Shown: positions 32,803 to 42,229, numbered from the stretch's first letter. The stretch is 64,000 nucleotides of DNA from Kribbella capetownensis (GCF_004331485.1 NZ_SJKD01000006.1:434001-498000), one strand, 5' to 3'. Program-made: numbers and translations. Notes: generated by a model not told the origin, from the sequence alone.

Positions 32803-33993
32803 GTGCGCATCACACACCGACTGCTGGCGCTCGCCGCGGCCGCGGCGACCGTGGCCGGCGTGCTGACGGCCGTCATCGACCAGCCCGCCCAAGCGGTTCC
32901 GGCCACCATCCCGCTGAAGATCACCAACAACTCGGGCCGCGGTGACGCGGTCTACATCTACAACCTGGGCACGAACCTGGCCACCGGACAGCAGGGCTGG
33001 GCCGATGCCTCCGGCAACTTCCACGCCTGGCCGGCCGGCGGCAACCCGCCCACACCGGCACCCGACGCGTCGATCGTTGGCCCATCCAACGGACAGTCGA
33101 CGACCATCCAGATGCCGAAGTTCTCCGGCCGGGTGTACTTCTCGTACGGCCAGAAGCTCGTCTTCAAACTGACCACCGGCGGCCTGGTCCAGCCCGCCGT
33201 ACAGAATCCGAGCGATCCGAACCGGAACATCCTGTTCAACTGGTCGGAGTACACCCTCAACGACTCGGGCCTGTGGATCAACAGCACGCAGGTCGACATG
33301 TTCTCCGCGCCGTACGCCGTCGCCGTACAACTCCCCGACGGCAGCACCAAGACCACCGGACACCTGAAATCCGGCGGGTACAACGGCTTCTACAACGCAC
33401 TCCGCGGTCAGTCCGGTGGGTGGGGCAACCTGATCCAGACAGCCCCGGACGGGTCAGTACTGCGAGCGCTCTCACCCCTGTACGGCGTGGAGACCGGCGC
33501 TCTCCCGGCGAGCGCGATGGACGACTACGTGAACCGGGTCTGGGCGAAGTACACCAACGAGACCCTGACAGTCACACCGTTCGGCGGCCAGCCGAACCTC
33601 AATTACTTCGGTCGCGTGTCCGGCAACGTCATGAACTTCACCAACAGTTCGGGCGCGGTCGTCACGTCGTTCCAGAAGCCCGACTCGGCCAGCATCTTCG
33701 GTTGCTTCAAGTTGCTCGACGCACCGAACGACCAGGTCCGCGGCCCGATCTCGCGGACGCTGTGCGCGGGCTACAACCGCTCGACCCTGTTGGTGAACCC
33801 GAACCAGCCGGACCCGAACAACAGCAGCTTCTACCTGGACTCTGTCACCAACCACTACGCCCGCAACATCCACGCGCAGATGGTGGACGGGAAGGCGTAC
33901 GGCTTCGCCTTCGACGACGTCGGCAACCACGAAGCGCTCGTCCACGACGGCAACCCCCAGCAGGCGAGCCTCATCCTGGACCCCTTCAACTGA
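32803..33993 (+). CDS. Secreted glycoside hydrolase family 64 beta-1,3-glucanase
   Basis: 396 residues from a GTG preceded by GAGGAG. The Sec signal is LLALAAAAATVAGVLTAV, cleaved near AQA-VPA (residue 32). The mature protein follows the GH64 (laminaripentaose-producing) pattern: IPLKITNNSGRGDAVYIYN, AWPAGGNPPTPAPDASI, GRVYFSYGQKLVF, NWSEYTLNDSGLWINSTQVD, and the late YARNIHAQMVDGKAYGFAFD. No extra carbohydrate-binding module is present. It cleaves beta-1,3-glucan, as in fungal walls, outside the cell. The LacI-type operator implies induction by glucan-derived sugar. Confidence 0.9.
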   Translation: MRITHRLLALAAAAATVAGVLTAVIDQPAQAVPATIPLKITNNSGRGDAVYIYNLGTNLATGQQGWADASGNFHAWPAGGNPPTPAPDASIVGPSNGQSTTIQMPKFSGRVYFSYGQKLVFKLTTGGLVQPAVQNPSDPNRNILFNWSEYTLNDSGLWINSTQVDMFSAPYAVAVQLPDGSTKTTGHLKSGGYNGFYNALRGQSGGWGNLIQTAPDGSVLRALSPLYGVETGALPASAMDDYVNRVWAKYTNETLTVTPFGGQPNLNYFGRVSGNVMNFTNSSGAVVTSFQKPDSASIFGCFKLLDAPNDQVRGPISRTLCAGYNRSTLLVNPNQPDPNNSSFYLDSVTNHYARNIHAQMVDGKAYGFAFDDVGNHEALVHDGNPQQASLILDPFN

Positions 33994-34055
33994 AATGAAC
34001 CCGCGGGGCCGCCGAGGGCTTGACTCCGCCCTTGGTTAGTGGCAACTTACCGTTC

Positions 34056-34439
34056 GTGGGGACTTACGGATCACTCGAGGCGGCGGGACCGGTGCTGGAT
34101 GCACTCGGCGATCCGACCCGACGGGTGATTCTGGAGACACTGCGACGCGGCGGCCCCTGCTCGGTCAGCACCTTGGCCGGGCAGGTGCCCGTCAGCCGGC
34201 CGGCGATCTCGCAGCACCTGAAGGTGCTCGGGGCGGTCGGGCTGGTGCGCCACGAATCGCGCGGGACGCGCAACATCTATCGCATCCACCGCACGGGTCT
34301 CGACGAACTCCGGGACTGGCTCGACCAGTTCTGGGGCGACGCACTGGAGGCGTACGCCGACCACATCCGACGGACCGAAGACCGGACTGTCCCTGGAAGG
34401 CCTGACGTGCGGACCGAGGAGGAGCGGGATGAACATTGA
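34056..34439 (+). CDS. ArsR-family regulator of the second SRPBCC cassette
   Basis: 127 residues from the GTG at 34056 (VGTYGSLEAAGPVLDALGDP); an upstream in-frame start at 34020 is possible but would precede the likely promoter. The winged helix is PTRRVILETLRRGGPCSVST with recognition helix SRPAISQHLKVLGAVGLV. There is no clear metal site. A TTGACT box at 34020-34025 and the repeated word ACTTACSG on either side of the start hint at an autoregulatory promoter. Its last codons overlap the SRPBCC gene. Confidence 0.82.
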   Translation: MGTYGSLEAAGPVLDALGDPTRRVILETLRRGGPCSVSTLAGQVPVSRPAISQHLKVLGAVGLVRHESRGTRNIYRIHRTGLDELRDWLDQFWGDALEAYADHIRRTEDRTVPGRPDVRTEEERDEH

Positions 34440-34878
34440 CCAAGGCCTGGCGCCGTTGGTGAAGAAGGTCGTTGTGCCGGTCGGCACCGAGCGCGCGTTC
34501 GAGGTGTTCACCGCCGAGATCTCCGCGTGGTGGCCGATGGCGTCGCACTCGGTCGGCGAAGAAACCGCCCGCGCCATCCGGGTCGAGAGCTTCGTCGGCG
34601 GACGGATCATCGAGTACGGCGACGACGGCGAGGTCGCGACCTGGGGCACGATCTCGGACTGGGATCCGCCCACCTCCCTCAGCTTCAGCTGGCATCCGGG
34701 CAGCGACCCACAGCAAGCAGGCCAGGTGACCATCACGTTCACCCCAGTCGACGACGGCACCGAGCTCGCCCTGGCGCACGCCGGCTGGGAGCGCCGCCCC
34801 GACGGCGTCCGGGCGCGCACCGGGTACGACACCGGCTGGGACTACGTCCTCGGTCAGTACGTCGCCGCCACGCGGTAG
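34429..34878 (+). CDS. SRPBCC / AHSA1-type protein
   Basis: 149 residues with the START-like fold: VKKVVVPVGTERAFEVFTAE at the start, then ISAWWPMASHSVG, FVGGRIIEYGDDGEVATWG and the SFSWHPG strand that closes the pocket. It is a distinct subfamily from the 22161-22601 protein. It overlaps the ArsR gene by 11 bases. The pair is a self-contained repressor-plus-ligand-binder cassette; ligand and role are unknown. Confidence 0.83.
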   Translation: MNIDQGLAPLVKKVVVPVGTERAFEVFTAEISAWWPMASHSVGEETARAIRVESFVGGRIIEYGDDGEVATWGTISDWDPPTSLSFSWHPGSDPQQAGQVTITFTPVDDGTELALAHAGWERRPDGVRARTGYDTGWDYVLGQYVAATR

Positions 34879-34917
34879 CGCTCGACTTCCGGCCCACCGT
34901 CACCGGATAGTGGGCGA

Positions 34918-36036
34918 ATGGCGAATGCTCCCGTCGATCTCCGCGCATTGGAAGCCTCGCTGCGACCGCATGGCGAGTCCGTCATGCTGCCACGCGAGGC
35001 CTACACGGACCCCGCCGTACTGGCCTGGGAACGCCGGCATTTCTTCGCCGCCAGCTGGAGCTGTCTCGGCCGGGTCGACGAGTTGTCCACCGATACGACG
35101 CACCGCGCGATCACGGTCGGCGACATCTCCGTCGTGCTGACCTTCGGGGAGCGACCGCGCGCGTTCGCCAACACCTGCAGGCATCGCGGGCATGAGCTGC
35201 TGCAGAACGACGAGAGCAGCGAACGGCGATCCGTGGTCTGCCCGTACCACGGCTGGTCGTACGAACTCGACGGCGCGGTGAAGGCAGCACCCCGGATGGG
35301 CGACGCCTTCGACCCCGCGCCGTACAACCTCGTCGAACTGCCCGCGGAGGTTTGGCACGGCTGGCTGTTCGTGAATGCGACCGCAACGGCCGGCCCGTTC
35401 GGCGAGCACCTCGGCGGACTCACCGATCTCGTCGCGCCGTACGCGCCGGAATCCCTCCAGCTGAAGGCGCGGCACCAGTACGACGTCGCGTCGAACTGGA
35501 AGACGATCGTCGAGAACTACCACGAGTGCTACCACTGCCCGCTGATCCATCCCGAGCTCTGCAAGGTGTCACCGCCCAACTCCGGCGACAACTGGAACCT
35601 CCCCGGCGCCTGGGTCGGCGGACTGATGGATCTGCGACCAGGGGTCGAGACGATGTCGCTCGACGGACGCTCACGAGGGATCGCCTTGCCGGGCGTGGAT
35701 CCACGCCGGGTGAACTACCTCGGCCTGTTCCCCAACCTGCTGATCTCGCTCCACCCCGACTACGTGATGACCCACCGCCTCGAGCTCCGCGCACCAGGCC
35801 TGACCGCGATCGAGTGCTCGTGGTACTTCCCGGCCGAAGTGCAGGATCCGTCGTACGCCGTGGAGTTCTGGGACGTGACGAATCGCGAGGACTGGGCCGC
35901 GTGCGAGTCGGTCCAGCGGGGAGCCGAGTCGCCGCACTTCCGGCCCGGCCCGCTGGCACCCGCGGAGGACGCTGTCTACGCGTGGGTGACGATGATCGCC
36001 CGCGGATACCTCGGCAAGCCGCTCAGCAATCAGTAG
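34918..36036 (+). CDS. Rieske non-haem iron oxygenase, alpha-subunit type
   Basis: 372 residues. The Rieske [2Fe-2S] centre is CRHRGH (about 86-91) plus CPYHGW (about 106-111). The mononuclear iron site is in NYHECYHCPLIHPEL (about 206-220), with a late Asp in the DVTNREDW region. Single-gene oxygenases of this shape include choline/glycine-betaine monooxygenase (GbcA) and carnitine oxygenase; the ENYxExYHC motif fits that group. No reductase partner gene is next to it. It overlaps the opposite-strand NAD(P)-binding gene by 7 bases. Confidence 0.87.
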   Translation: MANAPVDLRALEASLRPHGESVMLPREAYTDPAVLAWERRHFFAASWSCLGRVDELSTDTTHRAITVGDISVVLTFGERPRAFANTCRHRGHELLQNDESSERRSVVCPYHGWSYELDGAVKAAPRMGDAFDPAPYNLVELPAEVWHGWLFVNATATAGPFGEHLGGLTDLVAPYAPESLQLKARHQYDVASNWKTIVENYHECYHCPLIHPELCKVSPPNSGDNWNLPGAWVGGLMDLRPGVETMSLDGRSRGIALPGVDPRRVNYLGLFPNLLISLHPDYVMTHRLELRAPGLTAIECSWYFPAEVQDPSYAVEFWDVTNREDWAACESVQRGAESPHFRPGPLAPAEDAVYAWVTMIARGYLGKPLSNQ

Positions 36037-36644
36037 CCGAGGGTGAAGCGCCGGCGGTTGTGGGCCGGACGCTCGAGCTCGTCGACCGCCGCGACCGCGA
36101 AGTTCTCGGCCGAGATGTGGTCACCGACCGGCTCGTCGAGACCGAGCCGGAAGGCGCCGGTGCGCTCGCCGGGCGCGATCACGAAGGCCGGGGCCAGCAT
36201 TGTCCAGTTGACGTCGTCGCCGGTGGCGCGCAGTACCTCGAGCGCCTGGGCGACCGTGAGCGACTCCCCCTTGTACTCCGCCGGGAAGTCCGGACCGTCG
36301 ACGACCCGGCTGCCGTTGATCTCCAGGCCGCCGGCGCCACCGATCGTCAGCAGGCGCGTCGTCGTACCGCTGACGGCCGCGATCAGATTGTCGATGGCAT
36401 CCAAGTAGTCCTGGTGGTCGCCGGCGGTCCGGCTCGGGCCCAGCGCGGCGACCAGCACATCAGCCTCGGCCGTGAACTCCTTCGCCAGGGCCACATCGTT
36501 GGCACTCCCCTGCACCGCCTGGACGCCGGCCGGAAGCTCACCGCCCGAGCGGGTGATGCCGGTGACCTCGTGGCCGCGGCTGACCGCCTCGGCGGCGATC
36601 CGGCTGCCGACCATGCCACTCGCACCGTAGACCGCGATCTTCAT
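36030..36644 (-). CDS. NAD(P)H-binding protein, NmrA/atypical SDR family
   Basis: 204 residues. The N-terminal Rossmann motif is VYGASGMVGSRIAAEAVSRG (GxSGxxG kind). The fold follows atypical short-chain dehydrogenases of the NmrA/BVR-B type: LVAALGPSRTAGDH, LLTIGGAGGLEINGSRVVDG, NWTMLAPAFVIAPGERTGAF. There is no complete YxxxK catalytic pair, so it may act as NAD(P)-sensing reductase of flavins or quinones. It diverges from an HxlR regulator gene; pairs of this type are usually redox-responsive, with HxlR repressing the reductase. Confidence 0.83.
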   Translation of the reverse strand: MKIAVYGASGMVGSRIAAEAVSRGHEVTGITRSGGELPAGVQAVQGSANDVALAKEFTAEADVLVAALGPSRTAGDHQDYLDAIDNLIAAVSGTTTRLLTIGGAGGLEINGSRVVDGPDFPAEYKGESLTVAQALEVLRATGDDVNWTMLAPAFVIAPGERTGAFRLGLDEPVGDHISAENFAVAAVDELERPAHNRRRFTLGY

Positions 36645-36711
36645 ACTGACGCTTCCCTTCGATCTGGATGAAATCTCAACTTGTTCTCCAATAGTATCGA
36701 TTGGTTACTGA

Positions 36712-36734
36712 GTACTTCAACGTGCTATAAGTAC
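36712..36734. promoter_or_regulatory. Candidate HxlR operator
   Basis: GTACTT-N11-AAGTAC (36712-36734) is a perfect 6-bp-arm dyad in an unusually AT-rich gap between the divergent NmrA-like and HxlR genes. The word GGTTACT also occurs twice (36703-36709, 36740-36746). Confidence 0.5.
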
Positions 36735-36737
36735 CTT

Positions 36738-37118
36738 ATGGTTACTAATGGCCAGACCTGGGTCCGGGGCGATCTCTTCGACCCGAACTGCGCGACCCGG
36801 GTGATCCTGGACCGGATCGGCGACAAGTGGACGGCGCTCGTCGTACTGCGGCTGAAGGACGGGCCGCGCCGGTTCACCGAACTGCGCGACGGGATCGGCC
36901 AGGTCGCACCCAAGGTGCTGACGCAAACCCTGCGCCGGCTGGAGCGCGACGGCCTGGTCACCCGCGAGATCTTCGCCGAGGTCCCGCCCCGCGTCGTCTA
37001 CGCCCTGACCCCGATGGGCGAGTCCCTGATCGAGCCGATCACGGCGGTCAGCAACTGGGCCGAGGAGCACGTGCCCGCCATCACCCGGGCCCAGGAGAAG
37101 TACGACGCTTCGGCGTGA
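36738..37118 (+). CDS. HxlR-family transcriptional regulator
   Basis: 126 residues from the ATG at 36738. The family core is complete: CATRVILDRIGDKWTALVVL, FTELRDGIGQVAPKVLTQTL with the recognition helix, and RRLERDGLVTREIFAEVPPR as the wing. The single Cys near residue 18 (DPNCATR) is at the position used for redox or electrophile sensing in HypR/QorR relatives. It probably represses itself and the divergent NAD(P)-binding gene through the dyad between them. HxlR sensors respond to formaldehyde, diamide or quinones. Confidence 0.87.
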   Translation: MVTNGQTWVRGDLFDPNCATRVILDRIGDKWTALVVLRLKDGPRRFTELRDGIGQVAPKVLTQTLRRLERDGLVTREIFAEVPPRVVYALTPMGESLIEPITAVSNWAEEHVPAITRAQEKYDASA

Positions 37119-37214
37119 CAGATCACAACTTCGCACCCGGCCGATCGCGACTCAACCTTTTGATCCCACCCGGTCATCACACTTCTGACCGATACGGAAG
37201 CACTGGGGGTTGGG

Positions 37215-37733
37215 ATGGATCCAGGACGGGACACGGAGTTCGCCGAGTTCGTCGACGGGCGCTTCACCGCGCTGCAACGGTTCGGGTACCTGCTGACGGG
37301 TGAGTGGCATCTGGCCGAGGATCTGGTCCAGACCTCGCTGACGAAAGTGTGGTTCCACCGCAACTCGCTGCGCAGCGGTACGGCGATGGAGAGTTACACG
37401 CGCACGGTGATGGTCAACACCAGCACGCAGTGGTGGCGGCGCAGATGGAGGGGTGAGACGCCGACCGATCGGCTGCCGGAGACGCACGCTCCGTCGGAGT
37501 ACGGCACGGTCGACGACCGCGACCTGCTGCTCCGTGCGCTCGCGACCCTGCCGCGCCGCACCCGCGCGACCGTGGTACTGCGCTACTTCGAGGACCTGCC
37601 TGAGTCCGAGATCGCCCAGATCATGGGCTGCTCGCTCGGCACCGTGAAATCCAACGTCTCCCGCGGACTCGCCAAGCTCCGCGAACACCACCTGGTCGCC
37701 GCCGTTGCCGCTCCGGCCCAGAAGGAGGGCTGA
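37215..37733 (+). CDS. ECF RNA polymerase sigma factor, SigE family
   Basis: 172 residues. Region 2 starts EFVDGRFTALQRFGYLLTG and includes AEDLVQTSLTKVWFHRNSLR. Region 4 is ATLPRRTRATVVLRYFEDLP, then SEIAQIMGCSLGTVKSNVSR. The AEDLVQTSLTKVW pattern marks the actinobacterial SigE-like ECF group. ECF factors guide RNA polymerase to stress or envelope promoters and are held by a membrane anti-sigma factor. The gene that follows after 3 bases encodes a single-pass membrane protein and is the obvious partner. Confidence 0.9.
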   Translation: MDPGRDTEFAEFVDGRFTALQRFGYLLTGEWHLAEDLVQTSLTKVWFHRNSLRSGTAMESYTRTVMVNTSTQWWRRRWRGETPTDRLPETHAPSEYGTVDDRDLLLRALATLPRRTRATVVLRYFEDLPESEIAQIMGCSLGTVKSNVSRGLAKLREHHLVAAVAAPAQKEG

Positions 37734-37736
37734 TCC

Positions 37737-38504
37737 ATGACCGACGATCTCAAGGACAGGTTCGAGCAACTGGTGGCCGATCCGCCCCCGCCGACCGGCG
37801 TGCCGAGTCAAGCGGTGGCCGCGAGGGTCCGGACGGTACGGCGGCGTCGTACCGCCGGTGTGGTCACGCTGGCCGCGGCCGCGGTCGTCGCCATTGCCGT
37901 TGCCGCAGGCAACCTCACCGACATCGACAGCGCGCCGCCGGTGACCAACACGCCCAGCGCGCCGGTAACGGTCGTCACCGGCCCGCCGACCGCTGCACCG
38001 ACGACGATCCCACCATCGCCAGTCGTCACGCACACGGTCGGCCCGACGGGGAGCACCAAGACCGGAGGCACCACGGGAACCACGGCCGGGGCGACGACAG
38101 GGCACACCCAAGGGACCGGGACGACGAAGACGCCGCCCGCCCGGCCGCCACTGTCGGCCCACGTCAAACTGAACCCGATCATCAACGGCCGGACCGTCAC
38201 GATGCGGGTGACCGTGTCCGGAACCGTCCTCGTGCCGACCGTGGAAGGCAAGAACCTCCCGGCCGACACGTCCTTCCTCAATCTGTCCGGCGGAACGCAG
38301 TACTACTGGGGCGATGGCGAAGAGGGCGGTTCGGACGGCGGCTCGATGAGCTGCGACGGGGCGAAGACGCGGAAGACCGGACAGGAGACGTACACGGCCG
38401 AAACGCACACCTACACCAAGCCGGGCACGTACACCTTCCGCTACACGGTGCGGTATTGCAACATCGGCGACACCGTCAAGACCGTCAAGGTGACGGTCAA
38501 ATAG
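37737..38504 (+). CDS. Single-pass membrane protein with PKD-like outer domain, putative sigma partner
   Basis: 255 residues. The short cytoplasmic head (about 1-40) has basic [10 protein letters not shown] just before one transmembrane helix ([17 protein letters not shown]). A long Thr/Pro/Gly-rich stretch (about 60-140) follows, then a beta-rich domain ending [15 protein letters not shown], which resembles a PKD fold with two cysteines. It starts 3 bases after the sigma gene stop. Membrane topology and operon position suggest an anti-sigma or signal-sensing partner, yet it lacks the HxxxCxxC zinc anti-sigma motif, so the role is inferred. Many Thr residues could be mannosylated. Confidence 0.7.
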   Translation: MTDDLKDRFEQLVADPPPPTGVPSQAVAARVRTVRRRRTAGVVTLAAAAVVAIAVAAGNLTDIDSAPPVTNTPSAPVTVVTGPPTAAPTTIPPSPVVTHTVGPTGSTKTGGTTGTTAGATTGHTQGTGTTKTPPARPPLSAHVKLNPIINGRTVTMRVTVSGTVLVPTVEGKNLPADTSFLNLSGGTQYYWGDGEEGGSDGGSMSCDGAKTRKTGQETYTAETHTYTKPGTYTFRYTVRYCNIGDTVKTVKVTVK

Positions 38505-39528
38505 TCCAGGCGTGGTCTGACGTACCGGTCGTGGGAAGGCCGGCGGCCTTGAGGTCACTGCGGAGCTCACGAGGCAGAGCGAAAGTCAGGCTCTCCTCGG
38601 CCGTGGTGACCTCTTGGACGTCGGCGTACCCGCGCTCGGCCAGCCAGCGCAGGACGTCGCGGACCAGCACCTCCGGCACGCTCGCGCCGCTGCTGACGCC
38701 GACGGAGTCGACACCCTCGAGCCACGCCTCGTCGATCTCGTCGGCGTAGTCGACCAGGTAGCCGGCCTTGGCACCGTGCTCGACGGCCACCTCGACCAGG
38801 CGGACCGAGTTCGACGAGTTGCGGGAACCGACCACGATCATCAGGTCGGCCTCAGCGGCGAGCTTCTTCACCGCGGCCTGGCGGTTCTGGGTCGCGTAGC
38901 AGATGTCGTCGCTCGGCGGGTCCTGCAGCTTCGGGAACCGCTCACGCAGCCTGCGGACCGTCTCCATGGTCTCGTCCACGGACAGCGTGGTCTGGGACAG
39001 CCAGACGACCTTCTCGGGGTCGCGGACAGTCACATTCGGTACGTCGCCCGGGCCGTCGACGAGGTGGACGTGCTCCGGCGCCTCACCGCTGGTGCCGATG
39101 ACCTCCTCGTGGCCTTCGTGGCCGATGAGCAGGATGTCGTAGTCGGTGGCGGCGAAACGCTTGGCCTCGTGGTGCACCTTGGTGACCAGCGGGCAGGTGG
39201 CGTCGATCGTCTTCAGTTGCCGCGCGGCCGCTTCCTGGTGCACCACCGGGGCGACGCCGTGTGCGGAGAAGATGACCGTCTGCCCCTCGGGCACCTCATC
39301 GGTCTCGTCGACGAAGATCGCACCGCGCGACTGCAGGGTGTGCACGACGTGCTTGTTGTGCACGATCTCCTTGCGGACGTAGACCGGCGGCCCATAGAGG
39401 TCGAGCGCCTTCTCCACCGCCACGACCGCCCGATCCACACCGGCGCAGTACCCGCGCGGGGCAGCGAGCAGCACCCGCTTCGTCCGCACCGCGGTCGTCG
39501 GTTGAGTGTTGTCAGGCTGGGCAGTCAC
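38497..39528 (-). CDS. ispH: 4-hydroxy-3-methylbut-2-enyl diphosphate reductase
   Basis: 343 residues from the GTG at 39528. IspH (LytB) is the last enzyme of the MEP isoprenoid pathway and makes IPP and DMAPP from HMBPP. The three cluster-binding cysteines lie in [24 protein letters not shown] and [10 protein letters not shown]. The HMBPP-binding SSNS is in [11 protein letters not shown], and FSAHGVAP is present. The 3' end overlaps the convergent sigma-partner gene by 8 bases. A cis-prenyltransferase that uses the products lies at 61532-62311. Confidence 0.96.
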   Translation of the reverse strand: MTAQPDNTQPTTAVRTKRVLLAAPRGYCAGVDRAVVAVEKALDLYGPPVYVRKEIVHNKHVVHTLQSRGAIFVDETDEVPEGQTVIFSAHGVAPVVHQEAAARQLKTIDATCPLVTKVHHEAKRFAATDYDILLIGHEGHEEVIGTSGEAPEHVHLVDGPGDVPNVTVRDPEKVVWLSQTTLSVDETMETVRRLRERFPKLQDPPSDDICYATQNRQAAVKKLAAEADLMIVVGSRNSSNSVRLVEVAVEHGAKAGYLVDYADEIDEAWLEGVDSVGVSSGASVPEVLVRDVLRWLAERGYADVQEVTTAEESLTFALPRELRSDLKAAGLPTTGTSDHAWTI

Positions 39529-39658
39529 GTCCCCATGGTACGGGCCGCCGTCAGCGCAGCCGGAGTTGACCGGATTTGTGTGAACAGCGTCACGGAGACG
39601 AGTCGAGGAGCCGTCCGCCCTGTCCGGACGGCTCCCCCGTGGGAGGTGTTCCAATGCC

Positions 39659-40168
39659 TCAAGGATGCGGTGGAATCTCTTTGTCCGCAAAGGATTTTCC
39701 GTCGGCCCACGCGCGGATCGCCGCGAAATCAGTTGCCGTCAGCCCGGTTCGCGGATCCACCTGATGCACCAACTGGTGGTCGCGACGGAAGAACCTGACG
39801 TCGTCGGAGTCCACGTCGTCGTCGATCCAGACGAACGGTCGGTTTCCCACCCAGTCGGCGACGTACGGCGTCTTCCACGATCCGCGGCGTACCGGCGTAC
39901 GGTCCGGCCAGAGGATCGTCGGGAGATCGCTTGGCAGGCCGAGCAACGGGGAGAGCAGGCGGTTGGCGCCGTGTTCCCAGCTGGTGGCCCAGACGAGGTC
40001 GAACGTGCCGGCGAGCGCCTTCAGCTCCACTCCGTGCTGCGGGTTGATGCGCACCTCCCAGGTCCGCTCCCCCTCGACGATCTCGTGCCGCACGTAGCCA
40101 GGCGGAGTCTCCCGCGACCGGTACGGATTCAGCGGACCGTCGAAATCGAGCAGAAGCAAGGGACGCAT
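39659..40168 (-). CDS. HAD-superfamily domain protein (HAD in Swiss-army-knife type)
   Basis: 169 residues. The opening [14 protein letters not shown] carries the nucleophile Asp and acid/base Asp of the HAD superfamily (DxDG). [20 protein letters not shown] is motif II with its Thr/Ser. [13 protein letters not shown] is motif IV with the metal-binding acidic pair. The compact size and lack of a clear cap match the stand-alone HAD family often annotated as secreted or hypothetical. A phosphatase activity is likely, with unknown substrate. Confidence 0.78.
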   Translation of the reverse strand: MRPLLLLDFDGPLNPYRSRETPPGYVRHEIVEGERTWEVRINPQHGVELKALAGTFDLVWATSWEHGANRLLSPLLGLPSDLPTILWPDRTPVRRGSWKTPYVADWVGNRPFVWIDDDVDSDDVRFFRRDHQLVHQVDPRTGLTATDFAAIRAWADGKSFADKEIPPHP

Positions 40169-40290
40169 GCGCTCAAGCCTGGCAGCTCACGCCGCTCGGC
40201 GTACTTCCGGAAGGGTGCTCAAAGGTGGTCTCCACGCCCGGGTGAGGCGGCGTGCGGGGGTTTGTCGGTGGGGGGTCGTAGGGTCTGGGG

Positions 40291-41511
40291 GTGGCATTGG
40301 AGACCTCACCGGATGCGCCTGCGGCCGTTCGCACGATTGCGAACGGGATCGCCAGCTGGATCAACCAGCTCGGTGCGGTGTGGGTCGAGGGCCAGCTGAC
40401 CGACGTGTCGATCGGGCGCGGTACGACGACGGTGTTCGGCACACTGCGCGACACCGACGCGGACATCTCGCTGCGGTTCACCTGCAACCGCCGGGTGTTC
40501 GAGGCGGTCGATCCGCCGGTCACGGACGGCTCCCGCGTGGTCGTGAACGCGAAGCCGAACTTCTTCGCCCGCCGCGGCACACTCGCACTCGCGGTGAACG
40601 AGATCCGGCACGTCGGCATCGGTGAACTGCTGGCCCGGATCGAGCGGCTCAAACAGCTGCTCGCGGCCGAGGGACTGTTCGCGGCGTACCGGAAGCAGAA
40701 GCTGCCGTTCCTGCCGCACACGATCGGGCTGATCTGTGGGCGCGATTCCGCGGCGGAGCGCGACGTACTGGAGAACGCGAAGCGGCGGTGGCCGGCGGTC
40801 GCGTTCCGGATCGAGTACGCGTCGGTGCAGGGGCCGGCGGCGGCCGGTGAGGTGATGACCGCGCTGCGGAAGCTGGACGGGGACGATTCGGTCGAGGTGA
40901 TCGTGATCGCGCGCGGCGGCGGGTCGCTGGAGGATCTGTTGCCGTTCTCTGACGAGGGACTGATTCGCGCCGTGTCCCAGGCGAAGACGCCGATTGTGAG
41001 CGCGATCGGGCACGAGCCGGACTCACCCCTGCTCGACCTGGTGGCCGATCTGCGCGCCTCGACCCCGACGGACGCGGCGAAGCGGATCGTTCCCGACGTA
41101 CGCGAGGAGCTCGACGGTGTTCGGCAACTGCGGGAGCGTGGGCTGCGGGCGGTCACATCGTGGCTCGATCGGGAGATGCACGCGCTGGCGGCGATTCGGA
41201 GCCGGCCGTCGCTCGCGGCGCCGGTGACGGATCTGCAGCGGCGATCCGATGAGGTCGCGGCGCTGATCGATCGGAGCCGGCGGACTCTGACGCACCGGCT
41301 GGATCGGGCGAGTGACGACATCACCCACCGGCTGGCGAGCGTACGGGCGTTGTCCCCGAAGGCGACGCTGGAGCGCGGGTACTCAGTGCTCCAGCTGGCC
41401 GACGGGACCGCGGTCCGGGAAGTGGCGCAGGTGGCGCCAGGAGATCTGCTGCAGGCGCGGGTCACCGACGGCCGATTCGCAGTCGAAGTCAAGTCCGAGG
41501 AGAACACGTGA
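40291..41511 (+). CDS. xseA: Exodeoxyribonuclease VII large subunit
   Basis: 406 residues from a GTG. The OB-fold N-terminus includes [20 protein letters not shown]. The nuclease core has [40 protein letters not shown] and [20 protein letters not shown], followed by a long coiled coil, then FAVEVKSEE. The length is shorter than E. coli XseA (456) but normal for actinobacteria. With XseB it degrades single-stranded DNA and serves in repair. xseB starts in a GTGA overlap with its stop. Confidence 0.95.
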   Translation: MALETSPDAPAAVRTIANGIASWINQLGAVWVEGQLTDVSIGRGTTTVFGTLRDTDADISLRFTCNRRVFEAVDPPVTDGSRVVVNAKPNFFARRGTLALAVNEIRHVGIGELLARIERLKQLLAAEGLFAAYRKQKLPFLPHTIGLICGRDSAAERDVLENAKRRWPAVAFRIEYASVQGPAAAGEVMTALRKLDGDDSVEVIVIARGGGSLEDLLPFSDEGLIRAVSQAKTPIVSAIGHEPDSPLLDLVADLRASTPTDAAKRIVPDVREELDGVRQLRERGLRAVTSWLDREMHALAAIRSRPSLAAPVTDLQRRSDEVAALIDRSRRTLTHRLDRASDDITHRLASVRALSPKATLERGYSVLQLADGTAVREVAQVAPGDLLQARVTDGRFAVEVKSEENT

Positions 41512-41723
41512 GCGGCGACCGTCCCGAGATGACGTACGAGCAGGCCCGGGAAGAGCTGGTCGAGGTGGTCCGCAAACTCGAAGCCGGCGGCACCACGCTC
41601 GAGGAGTCGCTCGCCCTCTGGGAACGCGGCGAAGAACTGGCCGCCACCTGCCAACGCTGGCTCGACGGCGCCCGCGAACGCCTGGCCAAAGCCCAAGCCG
41701 CCCACGAGGAGAAATCCAACTGA
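41508..41723 (+). CDS. xseB: Exodeoxyribonuclease VII small subunit
   Basis: 71 residues, an all-helical protein that wraps the XseA coiled coil. The family core is [20 protein letters not shown] then [20 protein letters not shown]. The GTG overlaps the xseA stop by 4 bases, so production is coupled and the excess of small subunit required for the complex is set by translation. A GNAT gene begins just after it. Confidence 0.95.
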   Translation: MSGDRPEMTYEQAREELVEVVRKLEAGGTTLEESLALWERGEELAATCQRWLDGARERLAKAQAAHEEKSN

Positions 41724-41734
41724 GCCGACCGGGA

Positions 41735-42229
41735 GTGCGAGCGGCGCGAGACGACGATCTCCTGGGTGCCGCGAAGGCTCGGGTTGCGAGCTGGCGCGCT
41801 GCCTTCACCGGCCTCGTCCCTCAGGACTTCCTCGACGCAATGGATCCTGCGGCCATCGCCGCCTCCTGGTCCGACAGCATCGCCGCCGGCCGCTCTCGCC
41901 TGTACGTCGCCTTGATCGGCGACCAGATCGCCGGCTACGCCGGAGTCGGTCCCGAGCGTGATCCCGAAGCGCCACCCAGCACCGGCGAGCTCTACGCGCT
42001 CTTCGTCCACCCGGATCACTGGGGCACCGGCGCCGGCCGGGCTCTGACTGACGCAGCAGTGACCGATCTCCACGACCACGGCTGCACCGCCGTCTGGTTA
42101 TGGGTGCTCGAGGCAAACACTCGGGCCCGTCGGTTCTACGCGCGGTACGGCTTCACCGAGACGACCGACCGGACGTACTCGTCGCTGAACAACCTCCCGG
42201 AAATCAGGCTGTCGCTCGCTCGGCAATGA
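41735..42229 (+). CDS. GNAT-family N-acetyltransferase
   Basis: 164 residues from the GTG at 41735; an upstream CTG or another codon overlapping the xseB stop is possible, since the open frame reaches further and GAGGAG lies 24 bases ahead of the GTG. The fold is standard: VRAARDDDLLGAAKARVASW, the core ELYALFVHPDHWGTGAGRAL with the acetyl-CoA pyrophosphate loop, and VLEANTRARRFYARYGF. The acceptor is unknown. It follows xseB by 11 bases and is probably co-transcribed with xseA-xseB. Confidence 0.82.
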   Translation: MRAARDDDLLGAAKARVASWRAAFTGLVPQDFLDAMDPAAIAASWSDSIAAGRSRLYVALIGDQIAGYAGVGPERDPEAPPSTGELYALFVHPDHWGTGAGRALTDAAVTDLHDHGCTAVWLWVLEANTRARRFYARYGFTETTDRTYSSLNNLPEIRLSLARQ

